Part shown: positions 47,296-59,760 of the stretch, piece by piece
Layout: the number at the start of each line of letters is the position of its first letter
Numbering within the stretch: position 1 is the first letter of the stretch
Source of the DNA: Daucus carota subsp. sativus
Lineage: Eukaryota > Streptophyta > Magnoliopsida > Apiales > Apiaceae
DNA: 64,000 nt
NCBI RefSeq assembly: GCF_001625215.2
Contig: NC_030386.2
Coordinates: 20,926,545-20,990,544 of the forward strand
Direction of reading: 5' to 3'
Notes under the pieces: generated by a model
Seen by the model: the letters and a program-made list of their open reading frames with translations, nothing else
What the model was told of the DNA's origin: nothing
The model's database searches: none
Made by a program: the position numbers and the translations under genes

Positions 47296-47365
47296 TTCTG
47301 GAAAGAAGTAGAAAGTCCATATTCCAGAACCTCTCTTAAAAACTCCCATTCGCTCTGGAACTTTC
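47296..47365 (+). promoter_or_regulatory. Heat-shock element cluster
   Basis: Three TTCnnGAA or GAAnnTTC modules stand just upstream of the small heat-shock gene: TTCTGGAA at 47,296-47,303 (followed by AGAAG), TTCCAGAA at 47,322-47,329 (written from TTC), and GAACTTTC at 47,358-47,365. They match heat-shock-factor binding sites. Confidence 0.8.
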
Positions 47366-47385
47366 CATGACCTTCCGTTGCCACT

Positions 47386-47392
47386 TATAAAT
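47386..47392 (+). promoter_or_regulatory. TATA box of the small heat-shock gene
   Basis: TATAAAT lies ~20 bp after the last heat-shock element and 118 bp before the start codon, leaving a ~85-nt 5' UTR. Confidence 0.75.
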
Positions 47393-47503
47393 TCTCAACA
47401 AAACATTCCCACTTTCAATCAAAAAATCAAATCATATACCATCAATACACAGATAAACAAATCACTTTGTTCTTCAGTTTGCAAATCAAGCGCCTACAGA
47501 AAA

Positions 47504-47977
47504 ATGGATTTGAGGGTAATGGGATTTGATCCACTCCTCAACACACTCTACCACATTCTCGACGATGACAATCACTCAGCCAACGACACCAACAAATCCA
47601 CCCAAGCCCGAACCTATGTCCGTGATGCCAAAGCCATGGCATCAACTCCAGCAGACGTGAAAGAGTATCCGAATTCCTTTGTGTTTGTAGTGGATATGCC
47701 GGGATTGAAGTCGGGCGATATCAAGGTACAGGTGGAGGAAGACAATGTGCTGGTGATTTGTGGCGAGAGACAGAGAGAAGAGGAGAAAGAAGGTGTCAAG
47801 TATGTGAGGATGGAGAGGAGGGTTGGCAAGTTTATGAGGAAGTTTGTGTTGCCTGAGAATGCTAATTTGGAGACAATCAAAGCTGTTTGTCAGGACGGTG
47901 TGTTGAGTGTTACGGTGGACAAGTTGCCACCGCCGGAGCCGAAGAAGCCTAAGACTATCGAGGTCAAGATTGCTTAA
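47504..47977 (+). CDS. Class II cytosolic small heat-shock protein (HSP20)
   Basis: Intronless, 157 residues from [10 protein letters not shown]. An in-frame extension to 47,378 lies upstream but overlaps the TATA/5' UTR, so 47,504 is preferred. The class II N-terminal block ([19 protein letters not shown]) precedes the alpha-crystallin domain (~43-140) with [50 protein letters not shown] and DGVLSVTV. The tail ends [16 protein letters not shown]. Such proteins assemble into oligomers that hold unfolding cytosolic proteins for HSP70/HSP100 refolding. Heat-shock elements and TATA in the promoter support heat induction. Confidence 0.97.
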   Translation: MDLRVMGFDPLLNTLYHILDDDNHSANDTNKSTQARTYVRDAKAMASTPADVKEYPNSFVFVVDMPGLKSGDIKVQVEEDNVLVICGERQREEEKEGVKYVRMERRVGKFMRKFVLPENANLETIKAVCQDGVLSVTVDKLPPPEPKKPKTIEVKIA

Positions 47978-48524
47978 ATGAAGATGCATTGCTCTCGGAT
48001 TGGCTTGGAATGTTTTTCTTACCTATCGTATGTTTGTTCAACTTATGTGTGCGTGAGAGTTTCTTATGTTGCCCAAATGTAATGGAGTGACTGCTTATGC
48101 TTTGTGCTGTTAAATTGTGTGTTTAGAGCAATTCCCATTTCCCAGTCTATCCTTACTTTTACTTGTGTTCCTCATGAACAGAACTTTATAAAATTATAGC
48201 CGACTGGCAGAGAACCATCTAATAAAAAATCAAACGATTATTAAATCAAATCAGAATTGTTAGAACAGGTAGCCAAGTCTGAAGGGAAAAAGATATAACT
48301 GAAATGAGAAATGGATCACTGGAAGAAAAGAAAATTCGAATTATTTTTAATCTAAGAGGTTTGAGAAATTGGTGTCAAGCTAACTAATTTATTCCTTAAT
48401 TTTATAAACTTTACAGCTTGACAACCTGATCCTGAATCTTCTTGTTTACAAAATTAAACTTCATTTGCCTTCTGTTAGATCTTCAGACAAAACAAGTATC
48501 TAAATTGTAAAAAGACCACATTCT

Positions 48525-48592
48525 TTAAGATGTCTGAGGGTTGGAGTGGAAAGAACACCTTTCCTTTAAGATGTCTGAGGGTTGGAGTAGAA
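48525..48592 (+). repeat. Tandem 27-bp phrase
   Basis: TTTAAGATGTCTGAGGGTTG (extending to GAGTGGAAA or GAGTAGAAA) occurs at ~48,525 and ~48,566. Confidence 0.75.
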
Positions 48593-48688
48593 ACACACAT
48601 GTTCAAGTACTTCAAAATCTCTGTAAGTGGTGTCACAAAAAATAAATAAATAAACAAATTTTATTTTAAAAGAAACCATCTGGGTCGC

Positions 48689-48889
48689 CTATTCTTGGTC
48701 CCAAGTGCATCTTGCATCTTGTACCTCCTCTAACAAGCACACTGTACACAAAACAGAGATTAAAATTGCTGCCAGAACTAATACCAAAAAAGGGCTTTTA
48801 ACTTCCACTACAATCCCCCAAAAACCTAATGCTATCAGTGTCACATCACAACAACTTAAGAAAGGCCTTATGAAAAATGTTTTCCTCAT
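48689..48889 (-). CDS. Small hydrophobic ORF, doubtful
   Basis: This is a 66-codon minus-strand frame with two hydrophobic stretches (CDVTLIALGFWGIVVEV and FLVLVLAAILISVLCTVCLL), like a small two-helix membrane protein. No start context, splice partner or family match could be found. It lies ~1.7 kb downstream of TOM6 on the same strand. It could be the last exon of a spliced gene or chance. Confidence 0.25.
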   Translation of the reverse strand: MRKTFFIRPFLSCCDVTLIALGFWGIVVEVKSPFLVLVLAAILISVLCTVCLLEEVQDARCTWDQE

Positions 48890-49440
48890 TTAGACAAGTT
48901 AAAAAACGAGGAAACCAATGTATCTAGCTTTTCACTTCAGCTGGGAATCTGCCTGTTCTATAATTGTCCATTGTAATGTAAATTCCTCACCGTGTCTAAT
49001 GTGGTTTCCTCAAACAATCCTATCCAATTAAGAATGTCTAGCATTTGGTCCTATATCCTTTCCTAGTTTGTGTTTAGTATAGGAATTTTATAGCAATTAG
49101 CAACATTAACAGATTATTTGCTGAAGTGAACAAAGAAAATATCAAGATACACGCTGCATCACTAAAAGTATAAACAAAAATTGAACATATAGCCGGCAAA
49201 GGTAATAATTTGATGGGTTAGAAAACTCAGACTGCTACTAAATGTTAAGAGCATATCATAGTGCAAAACAGGAGCTTATAGAGTATAAGAAATAAGCATT
49301 CAAGGTAATTGTATCTATTATTCAACACAACAAAACGAATCTGATAACGATTTAACTACATGATTGTGTCAACCATAAATATCAGCAAAATTAAAGTTCA
49401 TAAAAACATAACTAAAATATATGGAGTGACACATAATCCA
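48890..49440. other. Intergenic or TOM6 3' flank
   Basis: AT-rich with no supported frame. It may contain the distal 3' UTR of TOM6 if the inferred 3' UTR intron is real. Confidence 0.4.
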
Positions 49441-49631
49441 TCCATGCAATTCTGCTCCTCTTCGTTGAACTGCTGCAAAAAACAAAGCAACACCATAAAT
49501 AAAAGCATTAAGAAGGGCATTATCCTTAAAACACAGTGTAACCTCTTCAATAGAAGCATATACCATTTCTCATGAACCACAATTAATAAAAGTGCTTCAG
49601 TTGAAAGATTAAACACTGCCATACCAATAAT

Positions 49632-49920
49632 GTTGTATTTGGTTGGGATGAATGAAGGAATGGAATGAAAAATGAACTATATTATGGGCAATTGTTAACA
49701 AATTTCATTCCTTCCTCCATTCCATTCCTTAAATTATGTGCTAGAGATCATACCTTCAATTCGAGATGGAATGCTCCATTCTCTCCTACCCCCAATTTCT
49801 TCTTAAATCTCATCATAGCAATTTTGCACTCACTTAAATTTATTTCAAACTTCCCTCTTATCTCTATTAGTTTCAAGTAATTTTACTCATTCCATACCAT
49901 TCTCCCCAACCAAACACCAC
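49632..49920. mobile_element. MITE with TGGTTGGG-type ends
   Basis: The left end GTTGTATTTGGTTGGGATGA mirrors the right end, whose reverse complement is GTGGTGTTTGGTTGGGGAGA. GAATGGAATG words occur near both ends. ~289 bp, non-coding; superfamily undecided. Confidence 0.7.
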
Positions 49921-50133
49921 ATAAATATTAATGCTCAGGAATCACTTTAATTTCTAAAAAAAAGGGCAGCTGAAATTTCAAAATTTGAATGCAAAACTTG
50001 GAAAATGAAATAAGAACCAAGAACATAACATGAAGATTACACAAGCATCCTCAATACGAAACAAAATTGTACCTTGTAACGGAGAAATTAATAGCAAAAT
50101 ATCCATTCCCTGAGATCAAGAAAAACTAAAATA

Positions 50134-50159
50134 CCCCCCCCCCCCCCCCCCCCCCCCCC
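50134..50159 (+). repeat. Homopolymer of 26 C
   Basis: An uninterrupted 26-base C run. Long C runs are rare in plant nuclear DNA and prone to length error in assembly. Confidence 0.9.
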
Positions 50160-50427
50160 AATATCCAGAATCCCTCTTATATCACTAATTTGTCGATAGG
50201 CTAGTAGTTAAAGGTTCATGAATTCAAATCATTACTCATTCACTAGTCTCCCCAATATACACATAAATAAACAAAAAATCAAAATTTACCCGAATCATAA
50301 TTAACATAAGCAAACCCTAAAAAAAAGCAAATTTTTTTTTTAATTTTTTTAATTGAATAGCATTACAAGCAAGTAAATGAAACAATAAGGAACAAAAGAA
50401 AAGTGACTGACCTTGTAGGTGATGAAA

Positions 50428-50589
50428 TTAGAAGTCAAGAGAGAGCTGTTGATCTTGATGAGAGAAATAATGAAGAACATAAGGCGTGACCCGAATAGCC
50501 ACGACCCATGCCCCGAACATAGCTGCATGGGTCCGAAGCTGCTTTAAAGCTGCTTTCTTGTCTGGTTTGCCATACATCCCTGCAAACAT
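50428..50589 (-). CDS. TOM6: Mitochondrial import receptor subunit TOM6
   Basis: A 53-codon gene starting MFAGMYGKPDKKAALKQL at 50,589 and ending at TAA (50,428). It has the plant TOM6 layout: a lysine-rich cytosolic N-terminus, then a single helix (AAMFGAWVVAIRVTPYVLHYF) and a short acidic tail. TOM6 is a small tail-anchored subunit that stabilises the TOM translocase around the TOM40 pore in the outer mitochondrial membrane. Length and key motif RVTPYVLHY fit the family. It is too short for common ORF cut-offs. A splice-donor-like site just after the stop suggests an intron in the 3' UTR. Confidence 0.9.
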   Translation of the reverse strand: MFAGMYGKPDKKAALKQLRTHAAMFGAWVVAIRVTPYVLHYFSHQDQQLSLDF

Positions 50590-50639
50590 CTTGCCTTAGA
50601 TTTTCAGATTTGGTTGAATTGGAGATTGATGAAAACTTA

Positions 50640-53637
50640 AAACCCTAGGCGTTTTCTGCCAGTGTACATGTTTAATTTCTTCTGTACAAAGTTATAATAA
50701 TTGTTTGGGCTTTGAGGATCCGTTTCATTGGATCGTAGATGTCATTGGGCTCTAGATCTTCACTTTTAGAATCTATTTCTGTTCAATCAACCATAATTGA
50801 TTTTTTGATCATTTTTTTTCTGAATAAAAAATTTTCCCTTCACATGTTGAAATAGTCTATTTTAAAAAAGAACATATAATTAATATAAAATAAAGATATA
50901 GACTATATAATACACATATAAACTATTTCACATATTCAATAACTATACTTTAATTGGATCAAATAATGCAAAACTTTTGTTAAATCTCTGAAACCATTTC
51001 CAAACATGAAAATTCTTTAACTAAGAATCTATGAGATATTTAAACATAAATTATAAAAATTAAGTACCCTTAATCGTTTGCTTACATAAGACAAACTTTT
51101 TGTGATGGGAATTTTTTTTTTTTTTTTTTTTGACAGAAATGCACTTGCTCGTATCGAGAATACGCCAATACTTCGAGGAGTTTTTTTCATTCAAAAAGCT
51201 TATTATCTAACCGAAAGACAAGAAAATGTCTCCGGAAGTTTAGACAATAAAACTTAATTTCTGAAATAAAACGTCCCAAGCTCCAAATCCACGCTACTTC
51301 CACCTCATCCCTGAAATAATACGATTCATTAATAACAGGAAAATTATAAATTTAATTATTACAATAAAATATAAAATAGTTTATCAAAAGATGGCAAAGT
51401 CAATGAAAGATAAATAAAATAATTTGTGAAAAAAAGGTGATAAATAAAATAAATACTAAAATAGAAAATATATATCTAACCAAAGGGAGACCCTTTGGCT
51501 AGATATATAACAAACTAAATAAATACTAAGAATATAATTAGTAATATAAGAATCAAAATATAAAAGCTAAAATATAAAACTCTAGTTTTCAAAAATATAT
51601 CTAAAATTTTAAAACTTAAATATAAAAAACGAGCCAACAAAATGACACCAAATTGCCGTATACCAGGCCAATAATCAACGCCACCAATCATGGCCACCCA
51701 TAAATGGTACAAATAAAAGCCATAATCAAGAATTGCAAGTAATTATACATCTGTTAACAAATTGCATAAAACTCTAATCAATGAGGATTACAGCATTTAA
51801 AGCATATTAATTAGCAATAACTCGAAAACCAAATTCGAAAGTTAGTAACAATCAAGCAAAGTCAACTAGCCATTTAAAATAGCCAAAATTAAATCAACAT
51901 TTACTACTAATAAAGTCAATTAAATAAAATAAAGTTGGCAATAAACTTACTAATTTTACAAGAAAAACCTATAATCATGCAAGAAATTATCAATAATATT
52001 CTATTATCAAAATCACACCAAATGATATAACCATCTCATCACCGACATGGAAATAACCATAATCTCGTCATTGTCATTACAAACGATATACACTCTAACT
52101 CCTACAAGCTCAAAACACAATTGCAAACGAACTTGTGACTCTGAATAAATTGTTAAAAAACAACATATCATACACATAATATACAAAACAAGTTTGACTG
52201 AAACTCACCAACTATCTCATCTTCTGGATAAATCAAAAGACAAAATTAAAACAAAAACACACCTTCAGAAATTGATTATCATGCATAAAAACAAAAAAGT
52301 AAGAAAATCCGAGATCTTACGACAAAACTCTTAAAACATACGAAATTATATACACTAATAAAACAAATAATCACATAAACATGTTAAGAATTGGGAGAGT
52401 ACACCTTTATTTTGAAAGTCAAAATCTTGAATATAGATGAGCCAATAATTTGAGGACCACCATTTAGTGATGAATCGTTGAGCCGCCTCCACATATAGCC
52501 GATTCTCACTCGTTCACAACATCTGCGATTTATATACGGATGTTTTGTATGGATAGATTCTGATCATCGTCTACATGAAGTTCACCTTTTTGACGCCACC
52601 AGGATCTAGGAGCTCGAAAAAATCAGGAACACAGGGGACGCCTTGTTTTTAACTCTGACGCTGCTTTGTTGCCGATTTAAAACGGTGCAGAGATAAGAAA
52701 AGTAAAAAAGCAAGGTATAAATCATTTGAGCGAAAAAGATTAAGAAAAAGTAAGCCGCGGACTGGGCGGAGATCCACCGATCATGAACTAGATTAGTAGT
52801 GTGATGGGAAATTTTGAATCATCTATTAAAATATTTGATTATATATATAATAATTTAATTAAATAAATATTTTTTATCAAGATATATATTTTTTTCATTA
52901 TTTTTAGATTTTTAGGGTGTTTCTGGTGACCGGACCCAACAACCCATGCTAGCAAATTGGTATACATGACTTACTTGCTCAACTCTTTTATCTAACCTAG
53001 GATGTTACACAGACACTAGAAAATCTGTTGTTTTTATACATTAGTCAGTCCTGCAAGCAAACTGTGGAGTACCATCAACTTCTAACAATATTGACCCAGA
53101 GTCAATGCAGGAGCTAAATTTCTAACCCACCCATGTTGTCACATTGTCCATTTGTCCCTATAACTTTGAAATTTAGCCATGAAACCGACTTTGAATTTCA
53201 GGGTCAAGCAACACTTTGGTTAACAGTTGGGCAGGCCGCAGCTATTCAGAAATAGGTGCATCTAATAAATGGGATGGATAAGAAAATAGAGCAAGAAAAA
53301 AAAAACTCCTAAAAAACAGACAGGGTGAAAAGCAAAATGCATGGGGAAGGTTTAATTTATGAGTCTGCCAACTGCCTACATAAATGAGCTGCAGGGTTTG
53401 GTGTTCATCCATCTATATTATGCATACAGCTTTATTCACTATGTCATGGAAGACTATGAGTAGTGCAAGAAATTAAGGCCAGATTTATATCTCTACCAAC
53501 TACTTTCTTGTGCAATCCATATCTAGCAAATCTCCTTGTCATTTATATTTAATAGCTTGCTGGTAGCTAGTACTGCAATATATAAGCAGCATTGTGAGTT
53601 TATTAGGCTGCATAAGTTTTTTACAGGCTTCAAGATA
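50640..53637. other. Intergenic: AT-rich, one strong hairpin
   Basis: No gene is recognised across 3 kb between the divergent TOM6 and LACS2 starts. A T17-18 run is at ~51,113-51,131 and a fold-back at 51,471-51,507. The region from ~53,360 presumably holds the LACS2 promoter and leader. Frames here are short and lack splice support. Confidence 0.5.
51471..51507. repeat. 17-bp-stem hairpin
   Basis: TATATCTAACCAAAGGG pairs with CCCTTTGGCTAGATATA across a 3-base AGA loop, with one mismatch. Confidence 0.85.
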
Positions 53638-56600
53638 ATGTCGTCGACTGCGGTGTATACGGTGGAAGTTGAAGGCTCTCGACCCCCGGCAGCTGGAAAG
53701 CCGTCTGCAGGCCCGGTGTACCGGTGCATTTATGCCAAAGATGGTCTCATGGATGTACCCTCTCAATATAATTCCCCCTGGGACTTGTTTAGGTAAAAAA
53801 AAAATTATTTTTTTTGTGCACCATGGCTATTCTGAATCTGATTCATATTCTTTGTGTGTGTTTTGTGCTTTTATATGTGTGGTCTTGACATCTATGAATC
53901 GAATTTTTTCTGAGTTAAATTAAATTATTGATTAATCTTGATTGTTCCAACCATTAGCCTGGGGGAGGAGGGAGACATGGGTAAATTAAATTAATCTAAC
54001 TACAGGGGTAAAGTTTTAGTTAGAAATGCTGTTATCAATTTTGCTAGTGCTGTCACTGAAGTTGATCAAGTTCAATTGAAATAGAGCAAGTCATTTAGCA
54101 ATTCTTTTTGACATTTGTGTAATAGGACCTGAGTAATTCAGCTTTAGTATATTTGTGTATATATAGACTACCTACTTAACTAGTTGGTGAAGTATTCTCT
54201 TAATTTGTTATATTACTTAAGCTTTATGACTCTAACTACTTGTGTAGCTTACTACTTAGAGTATATAAGTATTTGATTTGAAACTTAATCACATTCAAAC
54301 CACAAACAAAAATTCAGACTTGTAGAAGGAAGTAGGCTATGAAAAGATGAGACGTGACGGAAACTTATCCTACTCCATCGTGCTACAAAATGTTATTTCC
54401 TGAATGCCCGGATCCTGATTTTGCAAAAAAAAAATATATATAGTATAATTTTCTCAATTATAATTTTGTTTAGATTTTTTTTAAAAAGTTAGAATTTTTT
54501 ATAGGCCACGAAACTGTATCAGAGGGCAAAATTCATTACACTGATATGGCTCTAATTATACTTCTTAGGCAATGAATTATATCTTTTTGTTTGGAAAAAT
54601 AACCAAAAGAAAACGTGAACTTCTGATCTCTTTATTCTTGTAACACCTTCGGGCTTTGGTGATTTCATAGACCAGGGGGATTTCACTAGAACTGAACCTT
54701 CACAAGTCTTTGTTGTCTTTCACTCTTTGTTTCAGCTCAAATTGAAAAATAAAATGCAAATATGAAATATTCCAAGTTTATTTGTTAAAGAGAACTTGAG
54801 ATTTTAATTTAACTTGTCTTTCTTTATCAGTGAATCAGTCAAAAGAAACCCCAAGAATCGAATGCTTGGCCGTCGTCAGCTAAATGAAAAGAAGGTAATC
54901 AATCTTCCTGTACGTTTACATCTAGCATTCAAACAACTTATATCCAGATAAAACACTGTTCTAAACAGCTTGTGATGCCATGTTTTACAAGAATATTAAA
55001 GACTTTAGCAGTTAGATAAACAATAGGCTGACTTAACAATACATCAATCTGTTTATCAACAAGCTTCTACTAGTTTTATGAATGATTAAAACAACTTCAC
55101 CACCGTAATTGTTTAAAAGAAAACAGTGAAATGACAATATGCTGCAAATTTGGATTGAATTTGCAGGCAGGCCCATATACATGGATCACATATGAGGAGG
55201 CTTATGAGACTACTCTCCGCATTGGATCCGCTATCAGAAGCCGTGGTGTTAATCCTGTAAGTTGTTTATTATTTTTGCCTTTGTAATATTACATGTAATA
55301 ATGTAATTCTTTATGCTTGTAATCTATTCAGCTGACAGTTCCTTTCATCTAGGGAGATCGTTGTGGAATATATGGAGCTAACTGCCCACAGTGGATAATG
55401 GCAATGGAGGTATGTGTACAACAGATGCCTACTATCTAGGTGCAGATTTAGGAAGGTCGGCAGGGGAGATGACCCTCTAAACACAATCCAGGATCCTTCC
55501 AACGATAATTACACATGCATTATCAAATATTCACAGTTAAATAATTACCAGTTATAGCGTTTTCTCCTCTCCAAGTGAATTCTGATTGTTCGCTTATATT
55601 GGCCAGCAAAATTGATGTTTAGTGTAGATGTTTACATGTTAATTGTCTTTACATTGTACTTGATATCTACTACACTTCTTTGTAATTCTACTGCTGAATA
55701 TTTATACAATCTTATCTTTTTATCTTTCATTTTTCGACAGGCATGTAACAGCCATGTAATTTCCTGCGTGCCCCTCTATGATACACTTGGTATATCCCCA
55801 ATACCTTTTCACTGCAATTTTTTAGCTGCTAAGCTATTTGGATGCAGTATTATCTTTCTATATGTCTCAAACTCGAAGTGTGAGCTATGCTTTTTGGGTT
55901 TAACAACCTCTAAATGTTGCAGGTGCTAATGCTGTGGAGTTTATCATTAACCATGCAGAAGTCTCAATAGCTTTTATTCAAGAGAACAAACTACCAGCGG
56001 TATGTTCTACTTATACACCAATCGAGCTAATTATTTTTCGAGTTATATTATGTTTGTATTAGGGAGGATTCTCAAGCTTTTTTTTTTAATTTGTTCAATT
56101 GGCAAGTCAAAACTTTAATATAGTTATCATTTATCTGTATATTTACTTTTTTCCTTCTACCCTATTGAAACTTTAATTTCTCCATCTTTTTTTTCTTGTT
56201 AAATTTAATTTCTCCATTTTTTGCTGTAATTAAACCTCAATTCTTGCTGTAGGTACTAAAATGTCTCCCAAATTGCACAGCTCATCTTAAAAGTAAGTCC
56301 ATAGTAATGTCTACAAACCAGAGAAAAAATCTGGACTCCAATAATTTGTACTCGAAAATAACTTGAGTTTTCATTTATTCCTTTATGAAGCCATTGTTAG
56401 CTTTGGGACAATTTCCAGCACTCAAAAGAAGGAGGTTGAGGAACTTGGCATAGATTGCTTCTCTTGGGAGGAGTTTGCACTTCTGGTACGCTATATTAAA
56501 TTCCAATAAAGAAAGTATATAAAAATATATGCTAGTTTTAATTGATCAGAGTATAACTCTTGTTCAATTTTCCAGGGACATCTGGATCATGAACTACCTG

Positions 56601-59109
56601 CTAGACAGAGAACTGATACTTGTACAATAATGTATACTAGTGGAACAACAGGAGAGCCAAAGGGAGTCATTCTAAGTAATGGGTCCTTCGTTGGAGAAGT
56701 TTTGTCAATGCACCAACTACTTGTGGAAACAGATAAACCTGTAAGAATTTAGTTCTACAATTCTCAATATATTTATGCCATGGTCATTTGGAATCGTATG
56801 GCCTGCATATGACTCTTTAGCTGTTACTCTTCATGACCCTTATCACAATAATTCCATGTCTGATCCTTTCTCAAATTTGTTGGACATTTTGACAAACTGA
56901 ATGCTCAAGGGAGATCAATTCAGATTCTTTACTATTTTAGTGGGAACCCAGAATCTAAAGAAGGTATTATCATTTACAGGGCTCACCTGAAGATACATAC
57001 TTTTCATTCCTTCCTCTCGCTCACATTATGGATCAGATTCTAGTGACCTACTGGATCTACAGTGGTTCTTCAGTAGGATTTTGGCAAGGGGTAACATCTT
57101 TTATAATGTTTCAACGAGCATTCTTACAGTTCAAGTACTTCTTAGAAATTTCTCTTAACATCAATGTTGAATTTGAGTTTCAGGATATCAGATATTTGAT
57201 TCCAGACCTTCTTGAATTGAAACCAACTGTATTCTGCGGCGTTCCCAGAGTTTATGACCGCATATACACTGGTACAAAATACTCAAAATCCTATTACATG
57301 TACATTATCCAACATACTAAGCTTGAATTTAAAGATATTTTTCAATTCTCAAGGTGTGATGGATAAAATTGAACAAGGAGGTACACTGAAGAAGATGCTA
57401 TTTCAGTATGCTTATAGCTAGTATGTGTCCCCTTATTCCCTCATTTCTCTTCTTTGGCGATTATGAATGTTTAACTTTACTTGTTATGCAACTAACAAAA
57501 TAGCTATTTACTAACAGCAAGCTAGGAAATCTTGAGAAGGGTTACAGACAAGAAGAAGCAGCTCCTCTCATGGATAAAATTGTTTTTGATAAGGTTGCAT
57601 ATTGTTCATTATTTAACATTATTTAAGTGCAATAAGTTCATATTATTGAGTTCTCATGTCAGATCAAACAAGCATTTGGAGGAAGGGTTCGTCTTATGTT
57701 GTCTGGAGCTGCACCGTTGCCAAGGCATTTGGAGGAGTTTCTTAGGGTGACATGTTGTACCGTTTTGTCACAAGGATATGGTATGTCAGAATGTCATGCT
57801 GAGTATATTATACAATATCTATTCTCAGAACACAATGTACTACTTGGCACTGTTATAATGTCAGTATTACTTCACTGCGATTTCCTTCTATGTTATACAG
57901 CCTAATTCTTAACTTTAAATTCATTCACATCATATTGCTACCTTTTCTAATTTCATTTATCTACAGGCCTTACTGAAAGTTGTGGTGGATGCTTCACCTC
58001 GATAGCCAATGTGATCTCTATGCTAGGAACTGTAGGTGTGCCCATGACAACCATTGAAGCGAGGCTTGAATCAGTGCCTGAGATGTCTTATGATGCTTTA
58101 GCCGCTGTGCCACGTGGAGAAATCTGTCTGCGAGGAACAACATTATTTTCTGGGTACCACAAGCGGCAGGATCTTACTAAGGAGACCCTTGTAGATGGAT
58201 GGCTTCATACAGGTAAGATATGATGTACTTCTCATCTCTTAACTTCAATATTTAGTTGGCACCACTGCCAATGTGTTTTGTGATGGACAAGAATTCTGCA
58301 TAAGTCTGGAATTTTTATTTTCATCTTGTGATTGCTAAATAAGAATGAAATTAACTATTGCAGGTGACATCGGAGAATGGCAGCCTAATGGTTCAATGAA
58401 AATAATCGACAGAAAGAAAAACATATTCAAGTTATCTCAAGGCGAATATGTTGCAGTGGAAAATATTGAAAGCACATATTCGCGATGCCCCCTCGTGACC
58501 ACAGTATGCTCTTAGATCACTTCTCCTCAGCACATTTATAGAATACACTTCAATTTTGTGATTCTGAGGACTCATTGTTTCCACAGGTCTGGGTCTATGG
58601 CAACAGTTTCGAGTCCTTTCTTGTGGCTGTGGTGGTTCCTGAGAGAAAACCCCTTGAGGATTGGGCCGCAGCTAATAATCTTTCTGGAGATTTCCAATCA
58701 TTGTGCCAAAATGGGAAAGCGAAAAAATACATTTTGGAAGAACTTAATAGCCTTGGCCGGAAAGAAAAAGTATGTGTGTGCACAATAAAAACATCAATAC
58801 CATAAACCCTGTGCTCTGTTGTGATTTCTTTTGAATGTTATTTCACAGCTCCGAGGTTTTGAGATGTTGAGAGCTGTTTATCTGGAACCAATGCCTTTCG
58901 ACATTGAACGAGATTTGGTGACTCCAACATTTAAGCTAAAGAGGCCTCAGCTGCTTAAGCACTACAAGGTATAACATTTACCTTGCATCTCTAACAATAC
59001 ATTGCTTCCTTTACAACAAATCGTTGTTTTAATAGTAAATTTTTTTTTTTTATGTCATCAGGAGTGCATAGATCAGCTGTACATTGAAGGGAAGGCAGGA
59101 AATGCATAG
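53638..59109 (+). CDS. LACS2: Long-chain acyl-CoA synthetase, LACS2-like
   Basis: Nineteen exons join in frame: 53638-53792, 54831-54894, 55167-55256, 55353-55409, 55741-55789, 55923-55999, 56253-56292, 56391-56485, 56576-56740, 56980-57090, 57184-57271, 57354-57420, 57518-57593, 57663-57780, 57967-58212, 58364-58503, 58587-58769, 58849-58968, 59062-59109. The 662 residues match the family (~660-670). The AMP-binding P-loop [14 protein letters not shown] (from ~226), [40 protein letters not shown] and [17 protein letters not shown] are intact. The enzyme activates long-chain fatty acids with ATP to acyl-CoA. N-terminal [17 protein letters not shown] and C-terminal KHYKECIDQLY resemble LACS2 (cutin, ER-associated) more than LACS1 or LACS4; this paralogue call is from remembered similarity. 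Confidence 0.93.
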
Positions 59110-59227
59110 TACATTTACACTGAATTATTATTTGTGAGCATCCAATACTTAAAGTTGTGAACTCTTCTGGAATACATTGTTAGTGTAATAATTTCTGTGA
59201 ATCTGATGATGCTCTTGTATTGTATAT

Positions 59228-59294
59228 ATGAAGTCCTAAATCCCAAGGGAAATACATATGTATGAAGTCCCAAATTCTGGGGGAAACACATTTG
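59228..59294 (+). repeat. 33-bp tandem duplication in the LACS2 3' flank
   Basis: TATGAAGTCCTAAATCCCAA... and TATGAAGTCCCAAATTCTGG... follow each other, both ending GGGAAA(T/C)ACAT. Probably within the 3' UTR. Confidence 0.7.
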
Positions 59295-59760
59295 TATTAT
59301 ACTCGTTGTCTCGTCAATTTTAAAGCTTTTTAAAAGTAATAAATTTTCATAATATGAAAACTAATTTTACCTTTTTTATTTCATTTTTCTTAGGACAAAA
59401 ACCTATTTTGTAAAAGCTTTTCTTTTTGACATGATTTTGTGAAACTTTGAAATACCTTTAATATGGATGATCAATATACACATGTAAATGACCCAGAAAG
59501 AAGCACTTCTAATTCAAAATTTTACAAAATCATTATTGATTAATGGTTTCTGATAAAATTATTAATTTTGTCAAACTGCCTTTTCAAGATATTGGATCGC
59601 AAACAAAAGGGCTTCAATGTTTAAGTGCAAATACACAGAAATTTGACACTTAAGTCTTCTCGTTACCGGAAAAAATAAGAAGAAGATTATGCTTTACTTC
59701 AAATTTGATTAATTAATAATAATTCAGGAATTTTACTAATAAAATATATTCTGCCGTAAC

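Larger units (their letters stand above)
49471..50412 (-). other. Inferred intron in the TOM6 3' UTR
   Basis: On the minus strand a donor (CTACAAG/GTCAGTCAC) lies 16 nt after the TOM6 stop codon, and an acceptor (TTTTTTGCAG) at about 49,471. The intron would hold a MITE (49,632-49,920) and a 26-base C run (50,134-50,159). This rests on splice motifs only. Confidence 0.4.

Noticed and set aside
47642..47989. 115-codon minus frame opposite the heat-shock gene
   Set aside because: A shadow of the conserved alpha-crystallin domain.
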